Below are positions 52,776 through 61,300 of a stretch of DNA of 64,000 nucleotides, piece after piece (position 1 is the stretch's first letter; each line of letters opens with the position of its first letter). Source of the stretch: Luteibacter mycovicinus (lineage in GTDB: Bacteria > Pseudomonadota > Gammaproteobacteria > Xanthomonadales > Rhodanobacteraceae); the NCBI RefSeq assembly GCF_000745235.1, contig NZ_JQNL01000001.1, positions 2,418,001 to 2,482,000 of the forward strand, read 5' to 3'. The translations under genes were made by a program, and so were the position numbers. Below the pieces are notes generated by a model. The model was not told the DNA's origin, made no database searches, and was given only the letters and a program-made list of their open reading frames with translations.

Positions 52776-53993
52776 ATGAAGATCGGCATCGTGGGCTACG
52801 GAACGGCCGGACAGGCCAGCGCCATCCTCTTGTCGGAGCGCGGGCACCACGTGACCGTCTTCGAAAAGAGTCCGTTACTGGGTCCCGTGGGCGCGGGATT
52901 TCTGTTGCAGCCGACGGGCCTCGCCATACTGGAACGGATGGGCCTGCTTCCACGCGCGCTCGCGCTGGGTCAGCGTATCGACGAACTCCACGGCGCCACG
53001 CCACGCGGGCGGGCGGTCATGGCCATGCGCTATGCCGATCGTCGTGCGGAATGCTTCGGCCTGGGTATGACGCGCGGCGCCCTCTTCGAGTTGCTGCGCG
53101 AGGCGCATGTCGGCGCAGCTCAGGTACGTACGGGATATCGTATCGTCGCGTACGACACGACGGCGGGGACGATTCGCGACGAGGCCGGCACGGTACACGG
53201 CCCCTATGACCTGGTGATCGCAGCGGATGGCGCGCATTCCGCCTTGCGAACACACTGCGAAGGCAACGTTCGCCGCGAACGCATGTATCCATGGGGCGCT
53301 GTGTGGTGCCTCCTGCGTATCGACGACTGGCATTCGCCCACACACCTGCTGCAGCGCTACGCTGGCACGAAATGCATGATCGGCATGCTCCCCGTGGGTG
53401 AACGGCCAGGGCACGAGGGGCGCTGGGTCACGTTCTACTACAGCCTTCCCGGAGACGCGGTCGAACGGTTCGACGATGGTGCCATCGATGGGCTGAAGGC
53501 GCAGGTCGCCACGCTGTGGCCCGAGCTCACACCGCACATCGCGCATCTGGACCGGGCGGAACAACTCAATCGTGCCCGCTATCGCGACGTGGTGCTGCGT
53601 CAGCCTCATCGCGGCCGCCTCGTCGTCATCGGCGATGCGGCGCATGCCATGAGTCCGCAACTCGGGCAGGGCGTCAACATGGCGCTGCTGGACGCGGCGG
53701 CCCTCGCCGAGTGCCTGGATGAGCAAGCCGATGTCGGGCAAGCGCTCGAGGCGTACCGCCGCCAGCGCCACGCGCATGTCCGCATATATCAGCGCATGAG
53801 CCGCTGGCTGACCCCGCTGTTCCAGTCCGATTACACGGTGCTCGCGTGGTGGCGCGACCTCTGCTTCGGTCCGCTGGGCAAGGCCCCCGGCGCTCGCCGG
53901 CCCATGCTCAGCATCCTCACCGGCGAAGCGGGGCATCGGCGGCGGTCACCCGCTACAAGCGGGACCAAACCGTCGCCATTACATTCGGGCTAG
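52776..53993 (+). CDS. FAD-dependent monooxygenase (salicylate-hydroxylase-like)
   Basis: The protein has 405 residues. The N-terminal FAD motif is IVGYGTAGQASAILLSERGHHVTVFEK, the DG-type motif follows at IAADGAHSALR, and the second FAD motif is VVIGDAAHAMSPQLGQGVN. This is the class A flavoprotein hydroxylase fold that hydroxylates aromatic substrates with NAD(P)H. The true substrate is not determined. The first glycine motif deviates from the common GxGxxG by having GYGTAG. GGAAGG upstream of the ATG at 52776 sets the start. The divergent YheO-like regulator probably governs it. Confidence 0.9.
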   Translation: MKIGIVGYGTAGQASAILLSERGHHVTVFEKSPLLGPVGAGFLLQPTGLAILERMGLLPRALALGQRIDELHGATPRGRAVMAMRYADRRAECFGLGMTRGALFELLREAHVGAAQVRTGYRIVAYDTTAGTIRDEAGTVHGPYDLVIAADGAHSALRTHCEGNVRRERMYPWGAVWCLLRIDDWHSPTHLLQRYAGTKCMIGMLPVGERPGHEGRWVTFYYSLPGDAVERFDDGAIDGLKAQVATLWPELTPHIAHLDRAEQLNRARYRDVVLRQPHRGRLVVIGDAAHAMSPQLGQGVNMALLDAAALAECLDEQADVGQALEAYRRQRHAHVRIYQRMSRWLTPLFQSDYTVLAWWRDLCFGPLGKAPGARRPMLSILTGEAGHRRRSPATSGTKPSPLHSG

Positions 53994-54035
53994 ATATATA
54001 TTCCGCCACTGGGGCGCGGGAAACCGGAAATTCGC

Positions 54036-55067
54036 ATGAAACGTGTGCTGCTGACCACGGCGTTGTCCTTGTCGCTCGCTTCGACGGCCACGGCGGCCGT
54101 GCCGGTGTGGGGTGCGAAGCAATCCAGCGCGGCCGATGTGCCGCCGTCGCAGCTGAAACCGGGCGAATGGATATGGGGTGGGCGAGGTGCCTCACCCGGG
54201 CCCATGGCCGTGATCGTGAGCCTGACAGAGCAGCGCGCGTACGCGTATCGCAACGGCATCCTCATCGGTGTCAGTACCGTGAGCACTGGAAAAAAAGGCT
54301 ACGAGACGCCCACCGGCGTGTTCACGATCCTGCAGAAGGACAAGGACCACCACTCCAAGAAGTACGACAACGCACCGATGCCGTACCAGGAGCGCCTTAC
54401 CTGGGACGGCGTCGCCTTGCACGCGGGCGGATTGCCGGGTTATCCCGAATCGCACGGCTGCGTGCATCTGCCGACGGAGTTCGCGCGGTTGCTGTTCGAG
54501 TCGACCAACATGGGCATGACCGTGGTGGTCGCGAAGGAAGGCACCGCGCCCGTGACCGTCGTCCACCCGAGCGCGGTGATCCCGATCGATCCGCGCAACG
54601 GCGCGGACCTCGATCTGCCACCGCTGGCCGAGGGCGAGCCATACCGCTGGAATCCCGATGCCTCGCCCACGGGGCCCATCTCGATGGTGCTCAGCGTGCC
54701 GGACGGCCGCGTCGTGGTCTTCCGCAACGGCATCGAGATCGGTCGCAGCCGCGTGGAAGTCAATGACCCGTTGACCGGTACGCACGCCTTCATCGTCGGG
54801 CAGGGCTATATGGCCGATACGCCGAACCGCGCGGGCCTGCGGATGCCCAACTGGATCACCATCGGCATCCCCGGGCACGGCGACGAAGCGGGCAAGGTCG
54901 TGGATGACGCCCTCGCCGACCGCGTCGCGGTGCCGCGCGAATTCATGGAAAAACTGCTGCCGCTGTTGACGCCCGGCTCCGTGTTGCTTGCGACCGACGA
55001 AAGCGTGTCGCCGGCGAGCACCGGCGGGAAGGTCGAGGTGATCGACTCGAACCCGCCGGGCGTCTGA
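54036..55067 (+). CDS. L,D-transpeptidase (YkuD) with a second catalytically dead YkuD-like half
   Basis: The protein has 343 residues. A signal peptide of about 20 residues directs it to the periplasm. The first half is a complete YkuD domain: MAVIVSLTEQRAYAYRNG, TPTGVFTILQK, and the catalytic HAGGLPGYPESHGCVHLP, with His129, His140 and nucleophile Cys142. Such enzymes cross-link peptidoglycan through meso-Dap or attach lipoprotein. The second half repeats the opening strands (SMVLSVPDGRVVVFRNGIEIGR, then GTHAFIVGQGY) but lacks any SHGC motif. The two halves share spacing over about 40 residues, so a partial domain duplication is likely. It is convergent with the secreted nuclease gene (11-bp gap). 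Confidence 0.88.
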   Translation: MKRVLLTTALSLSLASTATAAVPVWGAKQSSAADVPPSQLKPGEWIWGGRGASPGPMAVIVSLTEQRAYAYRNGILIGVSTVSTGKKGYETPTGVFTILQKDKDHHSKKYDNAPMPYQERLTWDGVALHAGGLPGYPESHGCVHLPTEFARLLFESTNMGMTVVVAKEGTAPVTVVHPSAVIPIDPRNGADLDLPPLAEGEPYRWNPDASPTGPISMVLSVPDGRVVVFRNGIEIGRSRVEVNDPLTGTHAFIVGQGYMADTPNRAGLRMPNWITIGIPGHGDEAGKVVDDALADRVAVPREFMEKLLPLLTPGSVLLATDESVSPASTGGKVEVIDSNPPGV

Positions 55068-55078
55068 CGCGAAGCGCT

Positions 55079-55849
55079 TCAGTTGGGCAGAGGCAACGAG
55101 ATCGCCTTGCTCTTCACCGTGGCGCTCAGCGTCGGGAACGGATCGATACCGGTTTCGTCGATGATCGTGTCGACCGACACGACCGCGCAGACCGGTGTGT
55201 CGACGTTGGAGCAGCGCCATACGGCGGCGCCGCCCTCGGCCGGAATGTAAACCGCCTTCCAGGTGTAGTTGGGCACGATCACGGCATCCGCGCCGATCGT
55301 ATCGGGCGTGGGCCCATCGAAGGCGGGACCCGTGACGACCCAGGCCTCACCGTCTTCCGTCACCAGCGTGCGCAGGCTGGTTTCGATGCGCTCCCACTTG
55401 CCCGTGTTGAGCGTGTGGTTCTGCGGCACCATGTTCGCGAGCGAGAAGCTTTGCTTCTGCGCCGCGGCGTTGGGCTCATCGCCTGATGGTGTCATGTGGC
55501 CCCGGTCGTAGCCACTGCCCTTGTAGTCGGCCAGTTCGGAGCGATCCTCCTCGGGAATGGCGGTTTCCGCGTGGAACGCGTCCTTTCGCGGCGTGTTCTG
55601 CGCATCGGCGATCTGAGCGGCGGTGAGGTGTTCGGCGGACCAGAGCGGCCCCTTGGTGACGCCCGATGCGATCAATGCATAGGCATCGTTGCAGACGACG
55701 GTGGTGCGTTCGGCGAGCGACGTGTCGATGAGGTCGGGCGCCTGTTCCCCCTGAAAAAACTGTGGGCAAGCGGTGTCGGAAGCGTGGACCACACCGGCGA
55801 CGGTGAAGACGACGACGGCGCAGAGTACGCGTGCGAAGCGATCGAGCAT
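55079..55849 (-). CDS. Secreted DNA/RNA non-specific endonuclease (NUC1/EndA type)
   Basis: The protein has 256 residues. A signal peptide of about 23 residues precedes the mature chain. The active-site block DRGHMTPSGDE (His118) is followed by the Asn-containing metal-binding segment MVPQNHTLNTGKWERIE. These are the signatures of the Serratia-nuclease/EndoG superfamily, which degrade DNA and RNA outside the cell for nutrition or biofilm dispersal. Four or more cysteines could stabilise it in the periplasm. No inhibitor gene of the NuiA type lies beside it. The ATG at 55849 gives the signal peptide start. Confidence 0.92.
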   Translation of the reverse strand: MLDRFARVLCAVVVFTVAGVVHASDTACPQFFQGEQAPDLIDTSLAERTTVVCNDAYALIASGVTKGPLWSAEHLTAAQIADAQNTPRKDAFHAETAIPEEDRSELADYKGSGYDRGHMTPSGDEPNAAAQKQSFSLANMVPQNHTLNTGKWERIETSLRTLVTEDGEAWVVTGPAFDGPTPDTIGADAVIVPNYTWKAVYIPAEGGAAVWRCSNVDTPVCAVVSVDTIIDETGIDPFPTLSATVKSKAISLPLPN

Positions 55850-55977
55850 GTTGATTCCCCAGGCGATTGGAGATTTCCCCTGTTCGCGAGCGGTGTCATT
55901 CTTGCCACGTCAGATGACGTGCGTGGGACACCCGTATGCTGAAAGTGGGATGCGCGTCCCACTTCGGGTAGTCATTC

Positions 55978-56874
55978 TTAGAATCCGTTCTCGCCGATTG
56001 CTTCGCTGAGATAGGTCACGAAAGACGCGATGCGTGCCGAAATCGCGGTATTCCGGTAATACACGGCGTTGATCGGCTGGCGAAACTCGGTACGGTGTTG
56101 CGGCAGTACTTCGACCAGCCGGCCCGCGGCGCGATCCGCGTGCGTCATGAAGTCGGAGAGGCAGACGATGCCGTTGCCTTCGATCGCCAGCTGACGAAGG
56201 GTCTCACCACTCGCGGCACGGATAGTCGGTTTGATGCGTACGGGTAAGTGCTTCTCGTCGAGCAGCGGCCACTCGTTGAGCGACTCGGGCTCGGTGAAGC
56301 CGAGCAATGAGTGCTTCGGTAGATCCGCGGGCGTGCCTGGCTCGCCATGGCGAGCGAGATAGGCCGGACTGGCGAGACAACGTATCTGACTCGTTCCGAT
56401 CGGTCGCGCGTGCAGGGTGGAGTCCTTCAGGCGACCGATGCGCAAGGCCACGTCGGTGCGTCGCTCGAGCAGGTCGATAAAGCCTTCGCTGCTGAGCAGT
56501 TCGAGCTCGACGTCGGGAAACCGCTCGCGATAGCCCGCGATCAGCGGTACCACCACGTGCAACATGAACGGCGTGGCGGCATCGACGCGCAGCCGGCCCG
56601 CCGGTCGGCTCTGTCGCGTCGCCATCTGCTCTTCCGCGTTTTCCACGGCGGCGACGATCTCGCGGGCACGTTCGAGAAACGCCTCGCCCTCATCGGTGAG
56701 TTCCAGCCGCCGTGTGGTCCGGCGCAACAGCGTGGTCTTCAGCTTCTGCTCCAGCCGTGCGAGCGTGCGGCTCGCCGCGGACACGGTCTGGTCCAGTTGC
56801 TGCGCGGCGCTGGTGATCGACCCGGTATCGACGACTGCGATGAAGTTCTGGATTTCGTCGAGGGTGATGTTCAT
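55978..56874 (-). CDS. LysR-family transcriptional regulator
   Basis: The protein has 298 residues. The HTH is at about 3-62 (LDEIQNFIAVVDTGSITSAAQQLDQTVSAASRTLARLEQ), followed by an effector domain from GRLRVDAATPF. The ATG at 56874 gives the family length. The open frame upstream overlaps the Fic gene in another frame and is not coding. It is 19 bp downstream of the Fic gene in the same direction, so they may share a transcript. This is unlike most LysR genes, which are divergent from a target. Confidence 0.9.
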   Translation of the reverse strand: MNITLDEIQNFIAVVDTGSITSAAQQLDQTVSAASRTLARLEQKLKTTLLRRTTRRLELTDEGEAFLERAREIVAAVENAEEQMATRQSRPAGRLRVDAATPFMLHVVVPLIAGYRERFPDVELELLSSEGFIDLLERRTDVALRIGRLKDSTLHARPIGTSQIRCLASPAYLARHGEPGTPADLPKHSLLGFTEPESLNEWPLLDEKHLPVRIKPTIRAASGETLRQLAIEGNGIVCLSDFMTHADRAAGRLVEVLPQHRTEFRQPINAVYYRNTAISARIASFVTYLSEAIGENGF

Positions 56875-56893
56875 GGCTCTGCTTATACCCGAG

Positions 56894-58021
56894 TCAGGGG
56901 ATGGCGTAGCGCGTGCTGCGGCCACCGCCCGGGAGACGGACGAGACAGCCTTTATCGAGCAGCTCGGCGAGATGACGCGTGGCGGTGGCTTTGGAAACCC
57001 CGGCGACCGCGCCGTACTGCGACGCGCTGATGCCGTGCGCGAATCCGCGCTCACCGCCATCGAGCAGGCGGTTGAGCACCTTGATCTGCTCCGCTGAGAG
57101 ATGGTCGGCCCGATGCCGGTTCCAGAAACGGGCCTTCGCCAGCACGCGGTCGATCTGTGCGAGGGCACGCTCCAGGCTGTCCTTCAGCGTGGTCAGAAAC
57201 CAGAGCAGCCATGGGGTGATGTCCAGCCCGCCCTTCTGGCTCGCTTCGAGGATGTCGTAATAGCCCTGCCTGTCGGCCAGGATGCTCACCGACATGGCAT
57301 GAAAACGAATCGCCTCATGGCCGGCTTGTGCGAGTGCCAGATCGGTGAGCGCGCGGGTCAGGCGGCCGTTGCCATCGTCAAAAGGATGCAGGGTGACGAA
57401 CCAGAAATGCGCGAGGCCGGCACGCAGCAGCGGATCCAGCGTGCGGTCCTCGCGGCTGGCATCGAACCAGGCGAGAAAGGCGGTGAGCTGCTCTTCGAGG
57501 CCATCGCGGGGCGGCGCCTCGAAGTGAACGATGGGGCGATCGATCCGGCCCGAGACCACCTGCATCGGCTCCTTGCCGCGCAGCTCACCCACATGAATAC
57601 GCGACGGAAGCATCGAATCGCCCGTCGGAAAGAGCCAGACATGCCAGCGAAGCAAGCGAGCCATATCGAGTGGGGAGTCGTACCCGTGCGTTGCGTCCAC
57701 CATCAACGAGGCGAGGCCCTCACTACGTGGCGTCGCGCCCCTGGTATCGGTGACCACGCCGAGCCGTCGCGCGAGTGATGAGCGGACCGACGCCGCGTTG
57801 AGAGTCTCACCCTCGATGGCGGACGAGGTGATGACGTTGCGGAGCAGGCTGTCGAGTTCTTGAGAGGCTTCGACATCGTCAGCCACCGTGCCTGCAAGTC
57901 CGAGCAGTTTGCCCTGCAGCAGATGGCATTCGCGCAGCGGTGTGGACAGCGCCTGTTCGTCCCAGTGGAAGGTGGGCCATCCGGGTTGCTGCCAGATCCA
58001 GCAGGGCGAGTACGCTGTCAT
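56894..58021 (-). CDS. Fic-domain AMP-transferase with class II inhibitory motif and C-terminal winged helix
   Basis: The protein has 375 residues from the ATG at 58021. The Fic catalytic motif is HPFDDGNGRLTR (His212). An upstream inhibitory helix (SSAIEG, Ser66 to Gly71) fits the class II (S/T)xxxE(G/N) pattern that blocks ATP orientation until relieved. The C-terminal region (HLSAEQIKVLNRLLDGG...VSKATATRHLAEL) is a winged-helix DNA-binding domain. Proteins of this architecture AMPylate targets, and some regulate their own promoters. A second in-frame ATG at 58084 would add 21 residues encoded by the upstream palindromic array. The start at 58021 has a perfect TATAAT six bases ahead and no Shine-Dalgarno, so a leaderless mRNA is likely. 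Confidence 0.9.
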   Translation of the reverse strand: MTAYSPCWIWQQPGWPTFHWDEQALSTPLRECHLLQGKLLGLAGTVADDVEASQELDSLLRNVITSSAIEGETLNAASVRSSLARRLGVVTDTRGATPRSEGLASLMVDATHGYDSPLDMARLLRWHVWLFPTGDSMLPSRIHVGELRGKEPMQVVSGRIDRPIVHFEAPPRDGLEEQLTAFLAWFDASREDRTLDPLLRAGLAHFWFVTLHPFDDGNGRLTRALTDLALAQAGHEAIRFHAMSVSILADRQGYYDILEASQKGGLDITPWLLWFLTTLKDSLERALAQIDRVLAKARFWNRHRADHLSAEQIKVLNRLLDGGERGFAHGISASQYGAVAGVSKATATRHLAELLDKGCLVRLPGGGRSTRYAIP

Positions 58022-58094
58022 GAGCCGATTATACGGCCTATTCGGCTCACGAAATGAGCCGAATAGGCCGACTATTCGGCTCATGAGCCTATTA
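58021..58094. promoter_or_regulatory. Alternating 17-bp-periodic operator array at the fic start
   Basis: Half-sites related to TGAGCCGAATAG occur at 58021 (forward), 58038 (reverse), 58055 (forward), 58072 (reverse) and 58084 (forward). The first four are spaced exactly 17 bp apart with alternating orientation. The central pair is a perfect 16-bp inverted repeat (58034-58049 and 58055-58070) around a 5-bp loop. The array covers the fic promoter and start codon, which suggests strong cooperative autoregulation by the Fic winged-helix domain or by an outside repressor. Confidence 0.8.
58028..58033 (-). promoter_or_regulatory. TATAAT -10 hexamer giving a predicted leaderless fic transcript
   Basis: On the minus strand TATAAT is followed by CGGCTC and then the fic ATG, so transcription would start at or next to the A of the start codon. 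A similar CATAAT hexamer is placed six bases before the alternative ATG at 58084. No TTGACA-type -35 is evident, and the region is filled by the operator array. Confidence 0.55.
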
Positions 58095-58122
58095 TGTCCG
58101 GGTAGAACGACGGCGGCGAGGC

Positions 58123-61100
58123 TCAACTATCGCGATGCCGTCGTGCCCGTCGTGCCCGCCAAGAAGACCGCCATCGCGGCAGGATGCCGGCAGTGCCGTG
58201 CAGGTACGCGAACCGTGCAGGCACGGCGAGGCGTATCTCGGTGCCGCGAAGCGGCGCCGTGCGCAGGGTGAATCGGGCACCGATGTGCGCCGCGCGTTCG
58301 CGCATCCCGATGACACCGAAGCGCTTGTCCTCGTGCGGTACGACAACGCTTTCCAGAAAGCCCACGCCATCGTCGTGCACCGCGACGCGCAGGACCCGTC
58401 GCGAAAACTGCAGCGACACCGCGATGATCCGCGCGTGGCTGTGCTGAATCGCATTACCCAGTGCTTCCCGCACGATGCTGTAGATCTCGTCCTGCACCAG
58501 GCCGTTGACGTTGCGGGGCTTGCCTGAGACGTGCACGACGATGGTCTCGTCCATGTCGCGGGCGAGCATGGCCAGACGGTCCGCGAGCTCGCCACCCGAC
58601 GTGCGTCCCGAACGCAGACCCTGTACGCGATCGCGACCCTCGACCAGCAGATGCTCGGCGCGGTCGATGGCCCGCTCCAGCGCAGCACGCGATGCGTCGT
58701 CGTCGGACAGGCGGTCGACCAGCGCCTGGAAGCGAAGGACCAGCCCTTGCGCGCCTTGCAGCAGCGTGTCGTGCAGCTCGCGGGCGATGCGCTCCCGTTC
58801 GTTGTGGCGTTCGTTGAGGCGCAGCCGCAGCTGGCTGGTCAGCGCGCCGACACGCCAGCGATGCACCGACCAGATGAAAGCGCCGAGCACGAGCACGCAC
58901 AGCAGCTTGAACCACACGGATTCGATGAAACGCGGCAGCACTTCGATGTCGACCGTCTCCGCGCGATTCCAGCGCACGCGGTCGTACGAGGCCTCGACGA
59001 TGAACGTATAGCGTCCCGGTCGTAATTGCCCGTAGGACGCCTCGCGACGCGATCCGGCGTCGTGCCAGCCCGCGTCTTCGCCGTCCAGCCGGTAGCGGAA
59101 CGTCACGCCATTGGGATAGCCCGGGGCGATGGCGGTATAGGACACATCCAGGTCGCGGTTCCGTTTCATGACGACGACGGCATCGGGATCGAAGCTCTTG
59201 CCGCCGGACACGATGCGACGGATGACCGTGGGCGGCGGCGGCCTTGGCGCTGGCTGCCGCGTGGGATCGAGCCAGGCCAGGCCTTGCGCGCCGGCGAACC
59301 AGAGGCGGCCGTCACGCGACGCAAGGGCGGTGGGCAGCGGACGCACGAGTTGCGCGGGGCCGCCCAGACCATCTTCCATCGTCAGCGGGTCGACATGCGC
59401 GGGACGCTCCGGATGAGCAAGCACCGCCCGCCACTCGCTGCGCGTAAAGTGTGTGACACCGGCCGTACCGTAGATCCAGATGCCGCCGTCCTTGCTCTCG
59501 ACGATGCCGGTGGCGGAATCCAGCGCGCCCGCCCGGTCGGGCACGACGCGCACGAACCGGTCGCCGTCCAGGAAGGTAAGCGCGTGCTCGGCCGCGACCA
59601 CCAGATGGCCGTCCACACTGGCGATCGCCGTCACCGGACCCAGTCCAAGGCCCTGGTCGGCGCCGTACCGCGTCAGCTTCGTGCCGTCCAGCAGGGCGAC
59701 CGACCCGTCCAGGTAACCGAACCACGGTCGCCCCTGGCGGTCCACGTGGATGAGTGCGGGGGCCAGTTCGGGGAACGCGGCGATCTGCGCCGCCGGCACC
59801 CAGCCGTCGTCGTCCAGCGCGAAGACACCCATCAGGCGCATGGAGATCCACAGGCGACCGGCGCCGTCCCGCGCGATCGCCTGTACGATGGCATCGCGCG
59901 CCGCGGCACCGCGTGGCAGGTCGACGGCCACGGGTCGCCCGTCGCGCATGCGCCACAGCTTGCCGGTGCCACCGAGCCAGACCGTGCCGTCGGTATCGCG
60001 AAACGCACTGACCACCGCGCCACCGAAGCCGGACAGCGCCACCGGATCGGGCGTCAGTGCCCAGAGGCGGTCCATGTGCACGCTACGCGCCGATGTCCCC
60101 GTAAACACGTGGCCGTCGCCATCCTCGACCAGCGCGAAGTAAGACTCCGTGCTGGGGAACCGCACACGCGCGAGCCAGCTGTCGCGGAAGCGGTCGACGC
60201 CCATCTTCGTGCTGACCCAGACGTCCCCGTCGCGATCTTCCATCAGTGTCATCGTCGCCTCGGAGCTGAGGCCCGCCGATTCGCCGAACGTCTGCGGCAC
60301 CGAGGCGTCGAATCCGTGAATGCCCTCGCGCTGCACGTCCTGCCAGCTGCCACGGCAGAGGTCGGCGGCGCACGCCACGGTCCAGAGGTTGCCGTCGCGG
60401 TCGAACGTCACCGTATCGCTGTTCGCGCGCCGCTCCTGGTCGACGGCATGGGGCTTGCCCCAGTCGCCTTCCGCGAGACGTACCTGACCGCCGCCATGGT
60501 CGATGACCACGATCCGGCCCTGCGGTCCGCGCAACAACATGCCGCCGCCGTGAGGCGAAAGCTCGATACGTTCGAAGTGCCGTGCATGCGGTGCCAACCG
60601 GTAGAAGCCCGCCGGCGCGCCGATCCACAGCCCGCCGCGACCGTCGTCGAACAGCTGCTTAGGCCTGTCGGGCACACCCCAGCTGGCATCGACGTGCTTC
60701 CAGCGCACGCCGTCGAAGCGGAACAAGCCGACTTCGGTCACACCCCATATCGCGCCGTCACTCGCCGAACGCATACCGAGCACGACGACGCCGTGCGGCA
60801 ATCCATCCGCCTGGTCGTATAGCGTGACGGCGCCGTGCCGGAGGCGCGCGACGCCGCCATTGGCGAGTCCGACCCAGAGGTCGCCGCCGGGCGCGGCGAA
60901 CAGGCTCCACGTCGCGTTGGTCTCGTTGGACATCGGTGGCAGCAACGGCACTTTCTCGAACGAGAAGCCGTCGTAGCGATACAGCCCCGCCGGCGTGCTG
61001 AGCCACAGCCAGCCATCCTCGGTCTGCGCCATGGCAGTCGCGCCGGCGGGCGCGCCGTCTTCGCCGCGCAACGCGGTGTGCTGCAGCTGGGCGAGCGTGC

Positions 61101-61197
61101 GCGTGGCGTCGGTCGCCCTTGCGCTATATGACGCGCTACATAGCGTCAGGCACGCGAGAAGCGCCACCGCTTTCATGAAACCCATACATCGCGTCAT
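58123..61197 (-). CDS. Two-component sensor kinase with periplasmic propeller and Y_Y_Y domain (HisKA_3 type)
   Basis: The protein has about 1024 residues. A signal peptide (MKAVALLACLTLC region) leads into a large periplasmic beta-propeller sensor. Its WLWLSTPAGLYRYDG, DLWVGLANGGVARL and GLWIGAPAGFYRL blades are regulator-propeller repeats. A Y_Y_Y domain (VSYTAIAPGYPNGVTFRYRLDG), one membrane helix (SVWFKLLCVLVLGAFIWSV), a HisKA_3 dimerisation helix with phospho-His in RIARELHDTLLQG, and a GHKL ATPase (EALGNAIQHSHA, DDGVGF) follow. The partner of such kinases is a NarL-type regulator, but none is adjacent. The start codon is uncertain (ATGs at 61197 and 61176, GTG at 61218), and no ribosome site is visible. 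It is divergent from paoABC. Confidence 0.9.
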   Translation of the reverse strand: MTRCMGFMKAVALLACLTLCSASYSARATDATRTLAQLQHTALRGEDGAPAGATAMAQTEDGWLWLSTPAGLYRYDGFSFEKVPLLPPMSNETNATWSLFAAPGGDLWVGLANGGVARLRHGAVTLYDQADGLPHGVVVLGMRSASDGAIWGVTEVGLFRFDGVRWKHVDASWGVPDRPKQLFDDGRGGLWIGAPAGFYRLAPHARHFERIELSPHGGGMLLRGPQGRIVVIDHGGGQVRLAEGDWGKPHAVDQERRANSDTVTFDRDGNLWTVACAADLCRGSWQDVQREGIHGFDASVPQTFGESAGLSSEATMTLMEDRDGDVWVSTKMGVDRFRDSWLARVRFPSTESYFALVEDGDGHVFTGTSARSVHMDRLWALTPDPVALSGFGGAVVSAFRDTDGTVWLGGTGKLWRMRDGRPVAVDLPRGAAARDAIVQAIARDGAGRLWISMRLMGVFALDDDGWVPAAQIAAFPELAPALIHVDRQGRPWFGYLDGSVALLDGTKLTRYGADQGLGLGPVTAIASVDGHLVVAAEHALTFLDGDRFVRVVPDRAGALDSATGIVESKDGGIWIYGTAGVTHFTRSEWRAVLAHPERPAHVDPLTMEDGLGGPAQLVRPLPTALASRDGRLWFAGAQGLAWLDPTRQPAPRPPPPTVIRRIVSGGKSFDPDAVVVMKRNRDLDVSYTAIAPGYPNGVTFRYRLDGEDAGWHDAGSRREASYGQLRPGRYTFIVEASYDRVRWNRAETVDIEVLPRFIESVWFKLLCVLVLGAFIWSVHRWRVGALTSQLRLRLNERHNERERIARELHDTLLQGAQGLVLRFQALVDRLSDDDASRAALERAIDRAEHLLVEGRDRVQGLRSGRTSGGELADRLAMLARDMDETIVVHVSGKPRNVNGLVQDEIYSIVREALGNAIQHSHARIIAVSLQFSRRVLRVAVHDDGVGFLESVVVPHEDKRFGVIGMRERAAHIGARFTLRTAPLRGTEIRLAVPARFAYLHGTAGILPRWRSSWRARRARRHRDS

Positions 61198-61226
61198 TCG
61201 AAATTTGTTATCAATCACAGGACATT

Positions 61227-61251
61227 TTACGCCTTAACATCAGGCGAGTAA
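61227..61251. promoter_or_regulatory. Imperfect dyad between the sensor kinase gene and paoABC
   Basis: TTACGCCT at 61227-61234 and AGGCGAGTAA at 61242-61251 form an inverted repeat broken by a GA insertion. It lies in the 103-bp divergent promoter region and may be an operator for one or both sides. Confidence 0.3.
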
Positions 61252-61300
61252 GGCAGGCCATCCCGGTCGATCGCATCGACACTGACAGAGGCCCACCCAA

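Noticed and set aside
58021..58094. Palindromic array as an insertion-sequence end, REP or attachment site
   Set aside because: No transposase, no target duplication, no GTAG head, and it sits exactly on the fic promoter with a 17-bp phase.
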